NCBI GenBank assembly: GCA_017619375.1
Contig: JAFZSL010000070.1
Span: 1-64,000 of the forward strand
Source of the DNA: Prevotella sp.
GTDB lineage: Bacteria; Bacteroidota; Bacteroidia; Bacteroidales; Bacteroidaceae
DNA length: 64,000 bases
Direction of reading: 5' to 3'
Shown: positions 15,919 through 25,499 of the stretch, piece by piece
Layout of the letters: each line of letters opens with the position of its first letter
Position numbering within the stretch: position 1 is the stretch's first letter
The notes under the pieces: generated by a model
The model's database searches: none
Seen by the model: the letters and a program-made list of their open reading frames with translations, nothing else
Told to the model about the DNA's origin: nothing
Position numbers and translations under genes: made by a program

Positions 15919-18900
15919 TCCGGCACTTCAATCTGTGAACCGTAGCGGTGATATTCATTGGATATCGACTGTTCTTTAATGTAAAGGGCGAGTTCGATGC
16001 GACCGTCTCTCACTGGCGTCGACTGTGCGATGTATTTGTCGCATTCGGCGGCAGCAACGAACACGGTATCCGGCACCTCGGAGGCTATCGTGCGCACACG
16101 CTCATAGTTGTTCATCATCTTGCAGAATTGCTCCAAACTCTCTTTTTTGACAGCGGACAATTGGTTGGCCAATGGATGGCTCGCGTCGGCGGAGATGGTG
16201 AGGGGGGTGCCTACGGTCTTGGCGGCGAGCATCACCATGTCGACTTGTTCCTTGGTCTCGCCCCCGAAAAGTCGAAGCACCATCCCACCCTTCAGTGGCA
16301 GATAGCGGAACACGTTCTGCTCGCCTCGGATTTGAGGTTGGATGTTGCGTGCATGACGGAACTCCTTCTCATACCATTCGGCGTATGACTTCTTGTAGTC
16401 TGTGGTGGTGCCGGCCTTGTCTTTCACGCTCATGAACTGCAGGCAGTAGTTGGGACCACCCGCCTTCAGTCCTGGTCCGAAGGCCGACAGTTTCATTCCA
16501 CCGAAGGGCTGGCGGTTGACGATGGCTCCCGTGATGCCGCGGTTGATGTAGAGGTTGCCTGCCATGATGTTTGCTTTCCAGTATCTCTGCTCCTGTTCGT
16601 CGAGCGATTGGAGGCCTGAGGTGAGTCCGTAGTCCAAGCCGTTGACGAGTCTGACTGCTTCCTCGAGGTTGTCGAAGGGTGTCACTGCCAGCAGCGGTGC
16701 GAAGAGTTCGGTGCGGAAAGTGAACGAACCAGGTTTCACACCGATTTTCACGGTGGGTTTGAGGATGTAGTGCTTGTCATCGACAAAAACGGGTGGAACG
16801 AGCCATTCCTCCCCCGGTTCGAGTTCGAAGGCCTTTTTCAGTTTCTCGTTCTCGTTGGTAATCATCGGCCCTACGATGTTGCCAGCATTCCATACCCCGC
16901 CGACCTTGAGTGACGAGGCGCAGTCCTTCAACTTCTCCATGAACTCCTCCGACTCATAAACGGAACGTTCCACGAGGAAGATGGAACAGGCCGAACATTT
17001 CTGTCCGGCATTGCCGAAGGCGGAACGGCAGGCATTCATGATGGCGTGGTCACGGTCGCCCTTTGCCGAGAGTATCATCACGTTCTTGCCACCAGTCTCT
17101 GCCGAGAGGGGCTTGCGTGGGTTGTTGTGTGCGATGGTCTGTGCGGTCTCTGTACCACCGGTGAGGATGATGTGGCTGACCTCCGGCGCCGAAGTGAGCA
17201 ACGGAGTGGCTTCCCTATCGGTGATGACCACCTGGAGTGCCTCTTTGGGCACACCGGCGTTCCAGAAGGCCTTGGCGAAGAGCCATGCCACGGGGGCGGC
17301 AACGGTGGCGGGTTTCAGGATGCAGGTGTTGCCAGAGGCGAGTGCCGCCACGACGCCTCCGCAAGGGATGGCGCAGGGGAAGTTCCAGGGCGACAGCACC
17401 AGTACGACGCCCTTGCTCTTCATCTCGATGTCTCCGAGGGCGGCGTATTTCTTCATCGTAGTGGTGTAGAAACGGCAATAATCGATGCCCTCCGACACTT
17501 CCACATCACCCTCTTCCACCGTCTTGCCTGTGATGGCGCACATCGCACCGTTGAGGTCGCCACGCATCTGTCCGAGGATGTTGGCGGCTTTGTACATGAT
17601 GCGATGTCGCTCCTCGATGGAAGTCTTCCTCCATCCTGCCGGGTCCTTGGCTGCAATGTCGATGATCTGGCGGGTTTGCTCTTTGTTGGCACGCGACATC
17701 TCGCACACCAGCACGTCGCCCTTTTGCGAACGGTCGTAATAACTGACGTGATCGTCGTTGAACACAAGGGTTGCACCGACCTGCGTGGGTAGCAGGTCGC
17801 CGGGTTGCCACTCGCCCCACTCCTCCTTGGGAGAGACAGGGTTGCCGACAGACTTCCATTTCGCAAAGATTTTCTCCACCCATTCCTGGTTGCAGAAGCG
17901 GTCGAAGTCGGTGTCTGGCTCATTGAGCATCTCATCGCGTGGCTCCTGTCCTTCGTAGGGCTTGTTGCGGTCCTGTGTGCGGGTGGGGACATGGGTGATG
18001 CTGTCCTTCATGTTGTAGGCGTCGATGAACTGCTGCTCGAGTTCTTTCCATTCCTTGGTGTCGGGTCTCAGCGAGAAGGAATGGGTGAGGAAGTTGTCGG
18101 GAGCGGTGTTCTCGTCCATGCGTCGCACGAGGTAGGAGATGGCGTTGAGGAAATGCTCCTTTTTCACCACGGGGGTATAGAGGATGACGTGGTTGCCGAA
18201 TTTCTTTTGTGCACGCCACACATGGTTGGCCATACCCTCGAGCATCTCGAAGCAGAAGCAGTCTTTCGGGGTTTTGTAGCGCTCGGTGAGGAGATAGGCG
18301 TATGAGATGGTGAAGAGGTTGTGCGATGCCATGCCGATGTGGAGTACCTTGGCATTCTCTGGCTTCAGTCCTCGCTCAATGATATGGAGGTAGTTGGCAT
18401 CGACCTCGGTCTTGTTGGAGCGCACGGGATTGGGCCATCCGCGCAAGTCGCTGACGATGTTCTCCATGTCGAGGTTGCAGCCCTTGACGATACGCATCTT
18501 GATGGGTGCGCCGCCCTCTGCCACACGCTTCCTGGCAAACTCCAGCAGCTCGGTTTGGAAGTCCCATGCGTCAGGGAGGTAGGCCTGAACCACGATGCCT
18601 GCCTCATAGTTCTTGAATTGCGGCAGCGAGAGTACGTCCTTGAAGAGTTTCATGGTGAGGTGTGCATCCTTGTACTCCTCCATGTCGAGATTGATGAACT
18701 TGTATCGCTTCACGCCGTCGGCGTCGGTATAAGGGTTGTCGATGGCGGCTTGGTAGAGTTCCGACATGCGCCGGATGAGTTCGGGCATGCTCTCCTTGTA
18801 GTTCAGTGCATGGGTTTGGGCGTAGATGCCGGAGATTTTCACTGAGATGTAATTGATGTCGGGTTCCTTGAGAGCCTCGAGATACGATTGGTATCTCTTG

Positions 18901-19385
18901 TCGGCCTCTCCGTCGCCGAGGACCACCTCTCCGAGGAGGTTCACGTTCTGACCGATGTTCTGGTCGAAGCGTGTGGCAAGATGCCGGGTGAGATTGGGGC
19001 GTGCGGCGTTGATGATCACACGGCTGGTGTCGCGGCGCAATCGCCATTTGATGATGGGCACGGCGGCCCAGTTGAAGAGAGGCGTGTAGGCGAATTTCTG
19101 ATACATCCAGAAGAGGCAGTGGTCGGTGGGGCCGAGAAAGTGGGGGATGCCGTACTGGTCGATCAGGTCTTTCACCCTCATGGCGAGTTTCTGCGTGTCT
19201 CTCACCTGGCTCGTTTCGTCGAGCATGCGCACGATGAATTTCTTGTCGTTGGGCGTTGTGACCATCGTGCCATACATGTGTTGTTCTTCCTTCTCAAGTT
19301 TGGTCAAACCTGAGTAACTTTCATCGTATAGTTTTCTCATCCATGAGAAAACCTCCTCGATGGTTGGTAATTTCTGTTCTTCCAT
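15903..19385 (-). CDS. putA: Bifunctional proline dehydrogenase / glutamate-semialdehyde dehydrogenase
   Basis: A 1160-residue two-enzyme protein. The N-terminal half (about 60-450) is a FAD-dependent proline dehydrogenase barrel, with NYISVKISGIYAQ, MRIVKGCNLDMEN and the substrate-site region FCFEMLEGMANH. The C-terminal half (about 560-1080) is an aldehyde dehydrogenase with the oxyanion-site region VLSPWNFPCAIPCGG, the general-base loop SAETGGKN and the nucleophile Cys near residue 797 in GNAGQKCSAC. It oxidises proline to glutamate in two channelled steps. There is no N-terminal ribbon-helix-helix DNA-binding domain, so it is not a self-regulating PutA. It is transcribed alone, from a -7 element at 19440-19447 to the terminator at 15836-15876. 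Confidence 0.95.
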   Translation of the reverse strand: MEEQKLPTIEEVFSWMRKLYDESYSGLTKLEKEEQHMYGTMVTTPNDKKFIVRMLDETSQVRDTQKLAMRVKDLIDQYGIPHFLGPTDHCLFWMYQKFAYTPLFNWAAVPIIKWRLRRDTSRVIINAARPNLTRHLATRFDQNIGQNVNLLGEVVLGDGEADKRYQSYLEALKEPDINYISVKISGIYAQTHALNYKESMPELIRRMSELYQAAIDNPYTDADGVKRYKFINLDMEEYKDAHLTMKLFKDVLSLPQFKNYEAGIVVQAYLPDAWDFQTELLEFARKRVAEGGAPIKMRIVKGCNLDMENIVSDLRGWPNPVRSNKTEVDANYLHIIERGLKPENAKVLHIGMASHNLFTISYAYLLTERYKTPKDCFCFEMLEGMANHVWRAQKKFGNHVILYTPVVKKEHFLNAISYLVRRMDENTAPDNFLTHSFSLRPDTKEWKELEQQFIDAYNMKDSITHVPTRTQDRNKPYEGQEPRDEMLNEPDTDFDRFCNQEWVEKIFAKWKSVGNPVSPKEEWGEWQPGDLLPTQVGATLVFNDDHVSYYDRSQKGDVLVCEMSRANKEQTRQIIDIAAKDPAGWRKTSIEERHRIMYKAANILGQMRGDLNGAMCAITGKTVEEGDVEVSEGIDYCRFYTTTMKKYAALGDIEMKSKGVVLVLSPWNFPCAIPCGGVVAALASGNTCILKPATVAAPVAWLFAKAFWNAGVPKEALQVVITDREATPLLTSAPEVSHIILTGGTETAQTIAHNNPRKPLSAETGGKNVMILSAKGDRDHAIMNACRSAFGNAGQKCSACSIFLVERSVYESEEFMEKLKDCASSLKVGGVWNAGNIVGPMITNENEKLKKAFELEPGEEWLVPPVFVDDKHYILKPTVKIGVKPGSFTFRTELFAPLLAVTPFDNLEEAVRLVNGLDYGLTSGLQSLDEQEQRYWKANIMAGNLYINRGITGAIVNRQPFGGMKLSAFGPGLKAGGPNYCLQFMSVKDKAGTTTDYKKSYAEWYEKEFRHARNIQPQIRGEQNVFRYLPLKGGMVLRLFGGETKEQVDMVMLAAKTVGTPLTISADASHPLANQLSAVKKESLEQFCKMMNNYERVRTIASEVPDTVFVAAAECDKYIAQSTPVRDGRIELALYIKEQSISNEYHRYGSQIEVPEIEDD

Positions 19386-19439
19386 GATTAAATTCGATTA
19401 ACAATATGAATGGTGTGTCTTCAAAGTGGGTTTGCATCG

Positions 19440-19447
19440 CAAAGTTA
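19440..19447 (-). promoter_or_regulatory. putA -7 element
   Basis: TAACTTTG on the minus strand matches TAnnTTTG and lies 55 bases before the putA ATG. No convincing -33 TTTG stands 19-21 bases upstream, so the call rests on the -7 motif alone. Confidence 0.45.
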
Positions 19448-19572
19448 GTATAAAAATCGATAGGCTGTATGTTTTTTGAATAAAAAATGCAAAAAAATTG
19501 ATGAATGCCTATTTCAACAGATAGTCACTTGAAAACGGACACAAATTGGCCGAAATAAACATGGCAACAGGA

Positions 19573-19679
19573 AGCCCCTCATAAGGCTGTTTCCTATTCT
19601 TTCCATTTCCTCAATCAATAACACCATGTGAACCAAGTGTAAAGAGAGAGATGTATCAAAATAGGCCTTATGAGGGGCT
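19573..19679. repeat. 15-bp inverted repeat in the putA/DUF3857 spacer
   Basis: AGCCCCTCATAAGGC at 19573-19587 is repeated in exact inverted form at 19665-19679, with 77 bases between. The 330-bp gap 19386-19715 otherwise holds only the putA -7 element; no reading frame in it is convincing. The arms could be a long-range hairpin, the ends of a small dead element, or a convergent regulatory pair. No flanking duplication is seen. Confidence 0.7.
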
Positions 19680-19715
19680 GGTATGAGGGAGTGGCCGACT
19701 AAGTTTCTCCAGGCT

Positions 19716-21689
19716 TCACTTCTTTTTGACTATTAGTTGCTCGCTCGTGTACGCAGAGAGCATATCGAAAAGTTGGCGCAAGTCGGCATAGTCCTTCTCA
19801 GGATAGGAAATATTGTTGATGCTGAATTGACACGACATCTGCACACGGTTTTCGCTGGAGGTCGTAAGAATGCGGCCTTCGATACCCTTGTCGGCAGTGG
19901 TGACGGTGGTGTTTCTGGGGGCACCGTCCACCACAAATCCTTCTGGCAGGGTGATGTTGATGATGATGCGTTCGCTGCGGAGAGACGGAAATTCTACTGG
20001 CATCTTGCGGGTTTCGGCGGTGAAGGGATTCACTATCATATGATCAGGGAATGGACAGATATTGATTTGCCCGTTGGTCACTTGCCCCTTCTTTGTGTAA
20101 TTTGTTTCCTTGGTTTCGCCACCCTCGTTGCGAATGGTCTGCTTGCCAGAAAGTGTGCCGTCGGCGGAAAGTTGTGCTTCGATGGTGGTGATTTTCTCTG
20201 ATTTCGACACCTTCTGCAGGTTCACCCACTGACTCTTGCCTTTCTGCACCATGCGTGCTCTCTCCACCAGCATCACCTCAGGCAGCATGTTAAGCCAGCC
20301 GTTTTTGTTTGAAGCGTCAAGATAGATGTTCCCTGCCGTCGGCATGACGACACCCACGATGAATGTGGAGAGTTTGCGAACAGAGGGGAAGTTGTAGGGC
20401 AGCAGTCCCAGGTCGCGCGTCCTGAGCAATACGGGTGCTGCCGTGAATCCTGCATCGTGGAGCGTCTGGATGAGCAAGAGGTTGATGTCGGCATTCGAGC
20501 CGCCACCTTTTTTCAGCGTCTCAGATGTAGGCGCAGGACTCAGTTCATACTTCCCGTTCCACTTGACCTTGTCCATCACCAATTTGTATACGGCGGCCAC
20601 ACGCTCGCGCTGGTTGGCGATTTCTTCCACCTTCGCCTCTTTCAACTCGTTGGCCAAAGGACTGTGGTCGTTCAAGTGGATGCCCAAGTCATCAGATCCG
20701 AGTATCATCTCGTCAATCTGTTCCCACGTCTTGGCATAATCCATCTGCGACATGCCAGGCAAGCGGTAGTTTTTCAGTTCGGCAGTGATGCCCGCCCAGT
20801 AATCCTGCGCGTTCCACACAAAGTCATCCTTTGGCATGCCTGCCAGATTTTGACCCAGATAGACATAGTGATTGGTGGTGACTGTCATGGGATTGGCCAG
20901 AGGGTCGCTCAACAACTTGAATTTCAAGGAACCGGCAGTACAGGTGTAGGTCAAGCGCTGGATGCCGTGGTCCTCGATGTTGAATATCAGATAGCTTGGG
21001 ATGTCCATGTCCAACTTGGCATATACAACAGGAATCTCGCACTGGGCATACCAGTCGCGTAGCTCCCAGAAGAGTTGGCTGTGGATGTTGTATTCATATT
21101 CTATCACGGTGCCTTCCTTCACGTTGGGGACGGTGAATTCCACCAGATAGTTTTGGTTGTCAATCTTCTTGTTCACAATGTCGCTTTTTTTCAAGGCGGT
21201 CTTCACTACCTTGTCACCCTCCATGTTGAAGGCGGTGGCCTTGATATCCTCCACACTCTCGTCATTGTCAGTGCCATAGACACCTTCCGTCATCGAACCA
21301 GCCTCATCCTCGAAATAGGAATTGGAACTGCCACCTGGCATTGGAAGAGCAAACCCCGTGATTTTCAATCCACTGATATTGTTGCCTACCGACATGTTTT
21401 TCTGATAAGGGATGGTAACTTTAGCGAATCTGGCGCCACTGGGTTTCAGCACTTTGATACGACACTTCTCATGATAATCCACTAAAAAACTGGTGGACTG
21501 GACGGTATATTCCACATTGGTCAGCCGGCATAGCACCACGGCCTCCGCATCCGGTTCTGCTTCGTAGGTCGTCATCTGCATTTCTTCCTTGGTGGGTTTG
21601 CCGAACTTCATGTTCACGTCGTTCTGAGCTGTTGCAGTCATGAAGGGCCAGAACAGCAAAACAAATAGTTTGAATGCGTTTTGTTTCAT
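19716..21689 (-). CDS. DUF3857 / transglutaminase-fold exported protein
   Basis: A 657-residue protein with a signal peptide (about 1-21, ending TATAQ). The N-terminal part is the DUF3857 beta-rich domain and the central part (about 360-480) has the transglutaminase-like core. Where a catalytic Cys is expected, the sequence reads KGGGSNADINLLLI, with Ser-Asn in its place, and the usual His-Asp partners are not evident, so it is probably non-catalytic, a pattern I believe is common in Bacteroidetes members. It is expected in the periplasm or outer membrane. Function is unknown. It stands alone, with no neighbour of related role. Confidence 0.8.
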   Translation of the reverse strand: MKQNAFKLFVLLFWPFMTATAQNDVNMKFGKPTKEEMQMTTYEAEPDAEAVVLCRLTNVEYTVQSTSFLVDYHEKCRIKVLKPSGARFAKVTIPYQKNMSVGNNISGLKITGFALPMPGGSSNSYFEDEAGSMTEGVYGTDNDESVEDIKATAFNMEGDKVVKTALKKSDIVNKKIDNQNYLVEFTVPNVKEGTVIEYEYNIHSQLFWELRDWYAQCEIPVVYAKLDMDIPSYLIFNIEDHGIQRLTYTCTAGSLKFKLLSDPLANPMTVTTNHYVYLGQNLAGMPKDDFVWNAQDYWAGITAELKNYRLPGMSQMDYAKTWEQIDEMILGSDDLGIHLNDHSPLANELKEAKVEEIANQRERVAAVYKLVMDKVKWNGKYELSPAPTSETLKKGGGSNADINLLLIQTLHDAGFTAAPVLLRTRDLGLLPYNFPSVRKLSTFIVGVVMPTAGNIYLDASNKNGWLNMLPEVMLVERARMVQKGKSQWVNLQKVSKSEKITTIEAQLSADGTLSGKQTIRNEGGETKETNYTKKGQVTNGQINICPFPDHMIVNPFTAETRKMPVEFPSLRSERIIINITLPEGFVVDGAPRNTTVTTADKGIEGRILTTSSENRVQMSCQFSINNISYPEKDYADLRQLFDMLSAYTSEQLIVKKK

Positions 21690-21766
21690 TGTTGATAAGT
21701 GTGAAAAGCCGATTATTCCAAAAGTGGAAAATAATGTACAAAGAAATCAATTTTCCTTTTCATGGC

Positions 21767-21804
21767 ATAGGGAATATTCCTATTTTTATAGGGAAAATCC
21801 CTAT
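21767..21804. repeat. Paired ATAGGGA palindromes
   Basis: Two similar palindromic sites in tandem: 21767-21783 (imperfect, arms ATAGG/CCTAT) and 21788-21804 (7-bp arms ATAGGGA/TCCCTAT around AAA). They lie 78-115 bases upstream of the DUF3857 gene start and downstream of the RNase HI gene, all on the minus strand. They could be operators or a weak hairpin. Confidence 0.5.
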
Positions 21805-21871
21805 TTGCACTCCCCTGAAGATGCATCGCCATTCCTAAAATGGTATGCAAATTGTTAATCTTAAATCTTCT

Positions 21872-22333
21872 TTACTTTTTTCTGCCAAAGTCGGCGGGAA
21901 TCTCACCCCATCGGGCGGTATCCCATTTTATGATGGGCACTTGGACGGGGTGGTGGAGCAGCCATGCCTCTGCCCGTGCGATGATGTTGTATAATCCCAG
22001 TGTTCGCTGGGTTCGCTCCAATGTGGTCTTGCACTTTTTCTTCGACACCCATAGGATGGCATTGTAGCTATCGGAATAGATGGTCTTTTGAATGCCTTTT
22101 TGTTGCATCAATGCCAGTGCATGAACTATGGCGAGAAACTCTCCTATGTTGTTCGTCCCGAATACGGGGCCGAAATGGAATACGACGGCACCGGTGGCAA
22201 GGTCGATGCATTGATATTCCATCTGCCCGGGATTGCCCGAACAGGCAGCGTCCACCGCCCATGCATCGGCCGACACTTCGGGAGGAAGTGGCAGCACCGT
22301 GTCATTGCGATAGTCAGGAGGGTTTTGCAACAT
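21872..22333 (-). CDS. rnhA: Ribonuclease HI
   Basis: A 153-residue RNase H-fold protein. The four carboxylates of the active site are in place: D28 (AVDAAC), E65 (NIGEFLA), D88 (YSDSY) and D148 (IPADFG). It cleaves the RNA strand of RNA-DNA hybrids in the cytoplasm, removing primers and R-loops. It lacks the N-terminal hybrid-binding (viroplasmin) domain found in some Bacteroidetes RNases H. It follows argS on the same strand, separated by a 105-bp spacer that can fold into a long hairpin. Confidence 0.88.
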   Translation of the reverse strand: MLQNPPDYRNDTVLPLPPEVSADAWAVDAACSGNPGQMEYQCIDLATGAVVFHFGPVFGTNNIGEFLAIVHALALMQQKGIQKTIYSDSYNAILWVSKKKCKTTLERTQRTLGLYNIIARAEAWLLHHPVQVPIIKWDTARWGEIPADFGRKK

Positions 22334-22334
22334 G

Positions 22335-22437
22335 AAAGATTAAAGATTGAAGATTGAAAATTGAAGATTGAAAAATGATGAACAGATGTAGCGGGAACGT
22401 ACAAATTTTCAATCTTCAATCTTCAATTTTCAATTAT
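22335..22437. repeat. ATTGAA-heptad inverted repeat between argS and rnhA
   Basis: About 40 bases of AAGATTGAA/AAATTGAA heptads (22335-22374) face a matching run of TTCAATC/TTCAATT heptads (22405-22437), with a 30-base centre. The arms can pair over roughly 25-30 bp. The same heptads occur at the end of putA (15881-15918). It is likely a dispersed intergenic element that could act as a bidirectional transcription barrier. Confidence 0.7.
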
Positions 22438-22438
22438 A

Positions 22439-24259
22439 TTACATTCTTTCCGGCACGTCAATGCCCAGGAGGCGCATGCCATTCTTGAGGGTTTTCGCCA
22501 CGTTGGCAGCAAGTACCAAGCGCACTTGACGCTCTTCTTCACTATCGGCGCCAAGGATGCTGAAGTCGTGGTAGAACTGGTTGAACCGCTTCGTCAATTC
22601 ATAGCAGTAGTTGGCGATGCCGCTTGGCGAATAGTCCTTGCCGGCTTGTTCCACGGCAGAGGCGTATTCGCTGAGAAGTTGGATGAGGTCGGTTTCCTTT
22701 GCATTCACCGGCATTTGGCCTGACAGGGTGTCGGGCAGGGTGATGCCAGCAGCCTCAGCCTTGCGCAAGATGCTGCGGATGCGAGCGTGGGTGTATTGGA
22801 TGAACGGTCCCGTGTTGCCGTTGAAATCGATGCTCTCCTCCGGATTGAAGAGCATGTTCTTTCGGGCATCCACCTTGAGGATGAAGTATTTCAGCGCCCC
22901 CATTCCCACGATGCGGGCGATTTCGGCCTTCTCTTCCTCGCTGACATCCAACAGTTTGTTTACCTTGTCCTCGCTCAAGCGGGCGGCATCGGCAATCATC
23001 GTGGCAATCAGGTCGTCGGCATCCACCACGGTGCCTTCGCGGCTCTTCATCTTGCCGTTGGGCAGTTCCACCATGCCGTAGGAGAAATGCACGAGTTCCT
23101 TGCCCCATTTGAAACCCAGACGGTCGAGGAGGATGGACAGCACTTGGAAGTGGTAGTTTTGCTCGTTGCCCACCACGTAGATCATCTTGTCGATGGGGTA
23201 GTCGCGGAAGCGCATGTCGGCGGTGCCGATGTCCTGGGTCATGTAGACCGATGTGCCATCTGAACGGAGGAGCAGTTTCTGGTCGAGGCCGTCGTCGGTG
23301 AGGTCGGCCCATACGCTGTTGTCATCCTTGCGGAAGAAGAGGCCTTTCTCCAATCCTTCCTCCACCTTCGCCTTGCCTTCAAGGTAGGTCTCCGACTCAT
23401 AGTATATCTTGTCGAATGAGACGCCGAGGGCACGGTAGGTCTCGTCGAAACCGGCATACACCCAACTGTTCATCTTCTCCCACAAGGCACGCACTTCGGG
23501 GTCGCCTTGTTCCCATTTCACCAGCATCTCATGGGCTTCCTGGATGAGTGGCGCCTCCTCCTTGGCGCGTTTCTCAGCCTCTTCGCGTGAGAGGCCTTCG
23601 GAAACCAGTTGGTCGGCCAATGCCGCCACCTGCTCGCGGTAGTGCTTGTCGAAAGCCACATAGTAGTCGCCGATGAGATGATCGCCTTTCTTTCCGCTCG
23701 TCTCCGGAGTTTCTCCGTTGCCCCATTTCTGCCATGCGAGCATCGACTTGCAGATGTGTATGCCACGATCGTTGACGATGTTGGTCTTCACCACCTTGTT
23801 GCCGTTGGCGGCCATGATTTGTGCGAGCGACCATCCCAGGAGGTTGTTGCGCACATGGCCGAGGTGTAGCGGCTTGTTGGTGTTGGGCGAAGAGTATTCT
23901 ATCATCACCAGCGGAGAGTCGTCAGTGGCGGCAAGTTCGCCGTAATGTGGGTCGGCGTGGATGCTGTTGAGCAATTCCACCCATGCCGAGGTGGCGATGT
24001 TGAGGTTGAGGAAGCCTTTCACCACGTTGAAACCCGCCACGCTGCAGGTGTTTGCCACCAGGTATTCGCCTATCTCACGGGCTGTGTCCTCTGGCTTCTT
24101 CCTCGACATTTTGAGGAATGGGAACACCACGAGGGTGAGGTTGCCCTCAAACTCGCTTCTTGTCTTTTGTAATTGCACCATCTTGTCGGGCACGTCTTGT
24201 CCGTATAGTTGCTTGATGGCGGCTTTCACGGCCATGCTGATGCCATTTTCGATATTCAT
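22439..24259 (-). CDS. argS: Arginyl-tRNA synthetase
   Basis: A 606-residue class I aminoacyl-tRNA synthetase started at the ATG complementary to 24257-24259 (MNIENGISMAVKAAIKQ); a longer frame upstream would run through the promoter. The ATP-binding HIGH-type motif is HLGHVRNN in the segment SSPNTNKPLHLGH, and the KMSKS-loop equivalent is MKSREG. The C-terminal anticodon-binding helical domain ends in the usual hydrophobic RLLGIDVPERM. It charges tRNA-Arg. Essential and expected as a single copy. Confidence 0.96.
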   Translation of the reverse strand: MNIENGISMAVKAAIKQLYGQDVPDKMVQLQKTRSEFEGNLTLVVFPFLKMSRKKPEDTAREIGEYLVANTCSVAGFNVVKGFLNLNIATSAWVELLNSIHADPHYGELAATDDSPLVMIEYSSPNTNKPLHLGHVRNNLLGWSLAQIMAANGNKVVKTNIVNDRGIHICKSMLAWQKWGNGETPETSGKKGDHLIGDYYVAFDKHYREQVAALADQLVSEGLSREEAEKRAKEEAPLIQEAHEMLVKWEQGDPEVRALWEKMNSWVYAGFDETYRALGVSFDKIYYESETYLEGKAKVEEGLEKGLFFRKDDNSVWADLTDDGLDQKLLLRSDGTSVYMTQDIGTADMRFRDYPIDKMIYVVGNEQNYHFQVLSILLDRLGFKWGKELVHFSYGMVELPNGKMKSREGTVVDADDLIATMIADAARLSEDKVNKLLDVSEEEKAEIARIVGMGALKYFILKVDARKNMLFNPEESIDFNGNTGPFIQYTHARIRSILRKAEAAGITLPDTLSGQMPVNAKETDLIQLLSEYASAVEQAGKDYSPSGIANYCYELTKRFNQFYHDFSILGADSEEERQVRLVLAANVAKTLKNGMRLLGIDVPERM

Positions 24260-24285
24260 TTCTGTCTCTTTTCTTGTTAGTGTTG

Positions 24286-24293
24286 CAAAGGTA
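24286..24293 (-). promoter_or_regulatory. argS -7 element
   Basis: TACCTTTG on the minus strand, 27 bases before the argS ATG. No clear -33 element is visible at the expected distance. Its place just upstream of the ATG supports the shorter argS start. Confidence 0.5.
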
Positions 24294-24383
24294 CGAATAA
24301 ACTTTGATATTTTCTCGCTTTGATAATCAAAAACCATTTTGAAGTCCTAAAACTTGACAAGAGGGATGAAAAGTAAGAATAGT

Positions 24384-24414
24384 TTTGGCATATTTGAAAA
24401 ATACACTACCTTTG
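24384..24414 (+). promoter_or_regulatory. Promoter of acyltransferase gene
   Basis: TTTG at 24384-24387, a 19-base spacer and TACCTTTG at 24407-24414 form a perfect consensus promoter, 23 bases before the ATG at 24438. Confidence 0.78.
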
Positions 24415-24437
24415 CTTAGTTTTTTCAAAGAAAAGAA

Positions 24438-25499
24438 ATGAAAGCCACATCTATTGATACAGTGACACCGCAGGCCGCAGTCCATAGTGGTCGGAAACGG
24501 GTTGTGGAAGTTGATACCATGAGAGGTGTTGCCATCATCCTGATGGTGTTGGGCCACTCCTTTCTCATATACCCAATTGACATTTTTAATCTTCCGGGCT
24601 ATTATGAATTCCATAGATGGTTTTACACCTTCCATATGGGCATGTTGTTTCTGGTGGCGGGAGCGGTATACAGTTGCAAGGACTACAAATCATTCATCAG
24701 CAAGAAAATCCACCGCATATTGGTGCCCTATGTGGTGTTTGACATCATATCGGTGCTGTTTCGAGCCTTTGGCGGCATCTTTGTCAATGTGCATGCTGAT
24801 TTGCAACGGTCGGCTATTAATTTTATCTTCCGGGGTGGGGATTATTGGTTCCTCTATACCATTTTCATGATTTTCCTGATTTATCCTTGGTTGGAGAAAT
24901 TGTTCGACAAACCTTGGAAGGAGGTAGTATTGATGTTCATGTTGCTGGCCATAGTGGAATGGAATCCAAGGAATTATTTTCTTTGCTGTCAATTTGGCCA
25001 GTATCTTCCGATTTTCATCATCGGCAAATATGCCGTGAGGCGGATGGATGATTTAAGGCCTTCCAGTCATATTGCATCTCTTGCCATCATGGTGGCCATG
25101 TCGTTGTTGTGGTGGGTGACCAACCATTACTACGAAAATGGTTATGACAGGTCTCCTCTCTTCCTGGTGCGTGTGATTTCGATGGCCGTCGTGGTGTTCA
25201 TTTTTGCTTGTTATCTGAAAGAATGGGCTGAAAGGGGGAATGTCATCTCTCAAAAGGCGCAAGACCTGTTGGCCGTGTGCAGCAAGTATTCTTTGCAAAT
25301 CTATCTTTTCGACGCTTTCTGGATGGTGCTCATCCGCACCGTGCTCTGCACCTGTTTCCATATCACGCACCCCATGGTCATCCTCTTCTTCATGACCACC
25401 ATCAACATCGCACTCACTCTCTTGCTATGCTTGTATGTGCTGCCAAAGAACAAATGGTTGTCATGGGTGTCGGGACTGCGCTCCTCATTGAAAAAATAA
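24438..25499 (+). CDS. Acyltransferase family 3 membrane protein
   Basis: A 353-residue protein with about ten hydrophobic segments. The N-terminal catalytic signature is VDTMRGVAIILMVLGHSF, the Acyl_transf_3 (O-acetyltransferase) pattern with the conserved His in GHSF. Such enzymes transfer acetyl or other acyl groups to surface sugars at the inner membrane. It is monocistronic with its own promoter, about 28 kb from a related acyltransferase at 52695-53669, which shares GHSFxxxPIDI; it may modify the same or another glycan. Confidence 0.85.
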   Translation: MKATSIDTVTPQAAVHSGRKRVVEVDTMRGVAIILMVLGHSFLIYPIDIFNLPGYYEFHRWFYTFHMGMLFLVAGAVYSCKDYKSFISKKIHRILVPYVVFDIISVLFRAFGGIFVNVHADLQRSAINFIFRGGDYWFLYTIFMIFLIYPWLEKLFDKPWKEVVLMFMLLAIVEWNPRNYFLCCQFGQYLPIFIIGKYAVRRMDDLRPSSHIASLAIMVAMSLLWWVTNHYYENGYDRSPLFLVRVISMAVVVFIFACYLKEWAERGNVISQKAQDLLAVCSKYSLQIYLFDAFWMVLIRTVLCTCFHITHPMVILFFMTTINIALTLLLCLYVLPKNKWLSWVSGLRSSLKK

